From the NCBI GenBank assembly GCA_023247835.1, contig JAHFFU010000029.1, positions 1 to 8,493 on the forward strand: a stretch of DNA of 8,493 nucleotides, read 5' to 3'. This stretch comes from Candidatus Bathyarchaeota archaeon. Lineage in GTDB: Archaea > Thermoproteota > Bathyarchaeia > 40CM-2-53-6 > FEN-987. Under the pieces are notes generated by a model that did no database searches, was not told the origin of the DNA, and saw only the letters and a program-made list of their open reading frames with translations. The translations under genes were made by a program, and so were the position numbers. Each line of letters starts with the position of its first letter. Position 1 is the stretch's first letter. Of the stretch, positions 6,374 through 8,493 are shown in pieces.

Positions 6374-6384
6374 GGGAGCGAGGT
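6374..6384 (+). promoter_or_regulatory. Ribosome-binding site supporting the GTG start of proS
   Basis: GGGAG (6374-6378) and GAGGT (6380-6384) lie 10 and 4 nt before the GTG at 6389. No in-frame ATG lies nearby, and the ATG at 6358 is in another frame, so this site supports the GTG. Confidence 0.6.
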
Positions 6385-6388
6385 AGTA

Positions 6389-7834
6389 GTGAGTAAGACA
6401 ATCGGGATTACTGCAAAGAAAGCAGACGACCTATCGGAGTGGTACACGCAGCTAGTAACTAAGGCTGAACTGGCGGACTACGCCCCGATGAAGGGGTTCA
6501 TGATTCTTCGGCCCTACGGGTATTCGATCTGGGAGAGGATCAGGGAGTACCTGGACCGCAGGCTGAAGGAAACCGGCCATTCAAATGCTTACTTCCCTCT
6601 CCTCATTCCTGAGGGCTACCTAAAGAGAGAGGCAGAGCATTTCAAGGGGTTCACTCCCCAGGTCTTCTGGGTAACCCAGGCAGGAGAGAACAAGCTCTCT
6701 GAACGCCTCGCGGTCAGGCCCACCTCCGAGACGATCATTAACGAAGCTTATTCGAAATGGGTTCGAAGCTGGCGGGACCTCCCTCTGCTGATCAACGTTT
6801 GGAACTCCGTATTGCGGGCTGAAATCACGACAACTCGGCCCTTCCTCAGAACCTCCGAATTCCTGTGGCAAGAGGGCCATACTGTCCACGCCACAAAGGA
6901 GGATGCTGACAGAGAAGTCATGATGATCCTAGAATTCTACAGGCAACTAATCGAAGAGCAGCTGGCTGTTCCTGTTTTGCTTGGCTACAAGAGCGAGAAA
7001 GAGAAATTCGTCGGAGCCCTCTACACGACAACCCTTGAGGCAATGATGCCCGACGGCAAAGCAATACAGATGGGAACGTCACACAATCTCGGGCAGAACT
7101 TTTCCAAACCCTTCGAAATCAAATACCTCGGGCAAGATGAGCAGACCCATTACGCCTGGACGACTTCGTGGGGCGTTTCTTGGCGCGTAATCAGTGCCAT
7201 GATCATGCTCCACGGCGACGACAAAGGGTTGATTGTTCCCCCGCAGATCGCCCCGATTCAGGCAGTCATAGTACCAATCTACTACAAGACCGAAGGCGCA
7301 GATGCAATCACCAATAAAGTTCGATCCACGTCCGAACGGCTCACAAAAGCAGGGCTCACCGTGCACCAGGACTTTCGCGAACAGTACACGCCCGGGTGGA
7401 AGTTCAATGAATGGGAGCTCAAGGGTATACCACTTCGAATCGAGATCGGACCAAGGGATGTTGAGAATAATCAGGTGACATTGGTTCGGCGTGACAACTC
7501 ACGAAAGCTTACAGTGAAGGATGACGCGATAGTAGTTGAAGTTCAGAGATGCCTTGAAGAGATACAAAAGGACTTGCTCTCCAGAGCAAAATCCGCTCTC
7601 GCCGCCTCAATAAGCCAGGCAGGCAACTACGACCAGTTCAAGAATACGCTGAAAGACCGTGGGGGGTTCGTGCGTGCCTGCTGGTGTGGCAGAGCTGAAT
7701 GCGAAGAAACCATAAAGAATGAGACGGGCGCCACCATACGCACGATCCCGCTCACCGATGAGAAGACCTTCTCAGGCTGCATATATTGCGGTAAACCTGC
7801 TGCGAAGGTCGCATACTTCGCGAAATCGTATTAG
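6389..7834 (+). CDS. proS: Prolyl-tRNA synthetase, archaeal/eukaryal type
   Basis: Class II aminoacyl-tRNA synthetase that charges tRNA-Pro with proline in the cytoplasm. The 481 residues match the archaeal/eukaryal-like family, which lacks the bacterial INS editing insertion. Features in order: motif 1 region TGHSNAYFPLLIPE (62-75), RPTSE (110-114), motif 2 RTSEFLWQEGHTVH (154-167), proline and adenosine pocket GTSHNLGQNFS (229-239), motif 3 region from TSWGVSWR (259-266) to MLHGDDKGL, and an anticodon-binding domain from about 290 (IQAVIVPIYYK, then GIPLRIEIGPRDV). The C-terminal zinc domain has Cys433, Cys438, Cys464 and Cys467, with the spacing 5-26-3 that I recall from the Thermus enzyme, plus an extra Cys431. 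The chain ends in Ser-Tyr, as is common in this group, where the terminal Tyr carboxylate reaches the active site. The GTG start directly precedes the conserved domain and has a good ribosome-binding site. Confidence 0.97.
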   Translation: MSKTIGITAKKADDLSEWYTQLVTKAELADYAPMKGFMILRPYGYSIWERIREYLDRRLKETGHSNAYFPLLIPEGYLKREAEHFKGFTPQVFWVTQAGENKLSERLAVRPTSETIINEAYSKWVRSWRDLPLLINVWNSVLRAEITTTRPFLRTSEFLWQEGHTVHATKEDADREVMMILEFYRQLIEEQLAVPVLLGYKSEKEKFVGALYTTTLEAMMPDGKAIQMGTSHNLGQNFSKPFEIKYLGQDEQTHYAWTTSWGVSWRVISAMIMLHGDDKGLIVPPQIAPIQAVIVPIYYKTEGADAITNKVRSTSERLTKAGLTVHQDFREQYTPGWKFNEWELKGIPLRIEIGPRDVENNQVTLVRRDNSRKLTVKDDAIVVEVQRCLEEIQKDLLSRAKSALAASISQAGNYDQFKNTLKDRGGFVRACWCGRAECEETIKNETGATIRTIPLTDEKTFSGCIYCGKPAAKVAYFAKSY

Positions 7835-7869
7835 CCGCATCGAAGCATGCCCAGAACTCCATAACAATG

Positions 7870-7875
7870 TTTAAG
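7870..7875 (+). promoter_or_regulatory. Candidate TATA box for the S26e gene
   Basis: TTTAAG sits about 40 nt before the TTG start at 7911, in the 76-nt gap after proS. It predicts transcription start near 7898 and a leader of only about a dozen bases. The AAGG at 7906-7909 is too close to the TTG to act as a normal Shine-Dalgarno site, which fits a short-leader or nearly leaderless message. Confidence 0.45.
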
Positions 7876-7910
7876 CACAGCGCACCGGGTTTTACAGTAG
7901 AAGATAAGGT

Positions 7911-8186
7911 TTGACGAAGAAGAGAAAGTCTCGCGGCCGAAGTAAGGGAGGTAAAGGGCGGAGCGAGATGATTCAGTGCACCAACTGCGGTAGGCCAGTT
8001 CCTAGGGATAAGGCTAAGCGCGATACACAATGGATTTCCTTAGTAGACCCATCCCTTGCACGTGAACTCCGTTCCCACGGGACGTACATCGCAAGGCAGC
8101 GTGTCGTCAAAATGTACTGTGTTTCCTGCGCGGTTCACTTCGGGCTTACGAAGGTAAGATCCCGAGAGGAAAGGCACTTCTACTAA
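7911..8186 (+). CDS. rps26e: 30S ribosomal protein S26e
   Basis: Small-subunit ribosomal protein of the archaeal/eukaryotic S26e (eS26) family. In eukaryotes it binds near the 3' end of the small rRNA at the mRNA exit channel. The 91 residues show the very basic start KKRKSRGRSKGGKGR, a zinc-binding pair Cys23-x2-Cys26 (CTNCGRPVP), the family signature VPRDKAKR (30-37), SLVDPSLARELR (43-54), and the second pair Cys70-x2-Cys73 (YCVSCAVHFG). TTG is the only credible start. An in-frame TAA lies at 7905-7907, two codons before it, and the next in-frame ATG (7968) would remove the conserved basic tail. Among archaea, S26e is found mainly in TACK-type lineages, which makes it the best taxonomic marker here. 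Its stop overlaps the convergent kinase gene. Confidence 0.96.
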   Translation: MTKKRKSRGRSKGGKGRSEMIQCTNCGRPVPRDKAKRDTQWISLVDPSLARELRSHGTYIARQRVVKMYCVSCAVHFGLTKVRSREERHFY

Positions 8187-8493
8187 GCCGCGGTATCCAC
8201 GGTCAAGCGACCGCGGATAACATCCTTCCTTTCCTGCACCTCATTCAAGGCCAGGCGAAAATCTGGCCCGACTTGTTCTACCATGATCGAGGCCGCGGCC
8301 GATGCGAACAGAGCCGCCTCAGCTAGATCGCTGCTTCTCTTGTACTCCACGATGAAGGAACCAGCATAGACATCGCCGGCACCAGTCGGGTCAACAGCAT
8401 GGGTTGCGTATGGGGGAATCCGATATAATTTGTCCCCATCTAGTAACAAGGACCCTCGTTCCGCAAGCGTGACGATCGGAACCGCCCCATCCA
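8183..8493 (-). CDS. PfkB-family carbohydrate kinase (C-terminal part, cut by window end)
   Basis: The 102 C-terminal residues of a cytoplasmic ribokinase-like kinase that transfers phosphate from ATP to a sugar, nucleoside or related alcohol. The frame is open to the window end (whole codons from 8491 downward), so the N-terminal substrate lid and first PfkB signature are missing. Visible are the strand VPIVTLAERGSLLLDGD, IPPYATHAVDPTGAGDVYAG with the second PfkB signature (DPTGAGD, whose last Asp is the catalytic base), and the closing helices DLAEAALFASAAASIMVEQVG. The TTG at 8449 is internal, since the core strand lies before it. The substrate cannot be told from this part. The TAG stop overlaps the convergent S26e TAA by 4 nt. 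Confidence 0.93.
   Translation of the reverse strand, partial: DGAVPIVTLAERGSLLLDGDKLYRIPPYATHAVDPTGAGDVYAGSFIVEYKRSSDLAEAALFASAAASIMVEQVGPDFRLALNEVQERKDVIRGRLTVDTAA

Noticed and set aside
6254..6388. tRNA or small structured RNA in the gap before proS
   Set aside because: No cloverleaf, TTC loop or acceptor pairing could be drawn; only the short palindrome at 6335-6350 stands out.
1..8493. CRISPR arrays, insertion sequences or prophage genes
   Set aside because: No spaced repeats, transposase-like frames or terminal repeats are visible; all large frames match housekeeping or metabolic families.

Overview
The window looks like ordinary chromosome from an archaeon of the TACK lineages (Thaumarchaeota, Bathyarchaeota and relatives). 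Four things point there: a ribosomal protein S26e gene, which is eukaryotic-like and absent from bacteria; an archaeal/eukaryal-type prolyl-tRNA synthetase with a C-terminal zinc site; a two-subunit 2-oxoacid:ferredoxin oxidoreductase; and archaeal-style TATA elements close upstream of several genes. The exact class cannot be settled from this much sequence. I see no mobile element, CRISPR array, tRNA or rRNA.

Layout. (1) 2-1994, plus strand: the 3' part of a 2-oxoacid:ferredoxin oxidoreductase alpha gene, cut by the window start, overlaps a complete beta gene by 8 bp. (2) 2002-3417, minus strand: an aspartase/fumarase superfamily lyase that converges on the beta gene with a 7-bp gap. Its active-site sequences favour aspartate ammonia-lyase. 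(3) 3418-3564: a divergent promoter region with a TATA candidate for each direction and an inverted repeat touching both. (4) 3565-6253, plus strand: a tightly packed trio of an APC-type amino acid permease with a C-terminal Usp-like domain, a stand-alone Lrp/AsnC ligand-binding (RAM) domain protein, and a small Usp protein whose ATP-binding glycines are replaced. (5) 6389-7834: prolyl-tRNA synthetase. (6) 7911-8186: ribosomal protein S26e. (7) 8183 to the end, minus strand: the C-terminal part of a PfkB-family sugar kinase, cut by the window end and overlapping the S26e stop by 4 nt.

How the genes may work together. The permease trio and the divergent lyase suggest an amino acid uptake and breakdown unit. 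The transporter would bring an amino acid in, the RAM protein could sense it, and aspartase would turn aspartate into fumarate and ammonia. Fumarate enters the citric acid cycle, and the neighbouring oxidoreductase acts on 2-oxoacids with ferredoxin as electron partner. This link is inferred from gene order and family knowledge; the sequence does not prove it. The ProRS and S26e genes are housekeeping translation genes.

The most unusual points are the permease-Usp/RAM/Usp cassette, the Usp gene that has no standard start codon before its first conserved strand, and the inverted repeat in the divergent promoter. No gap between genes exceeds 150 nt.
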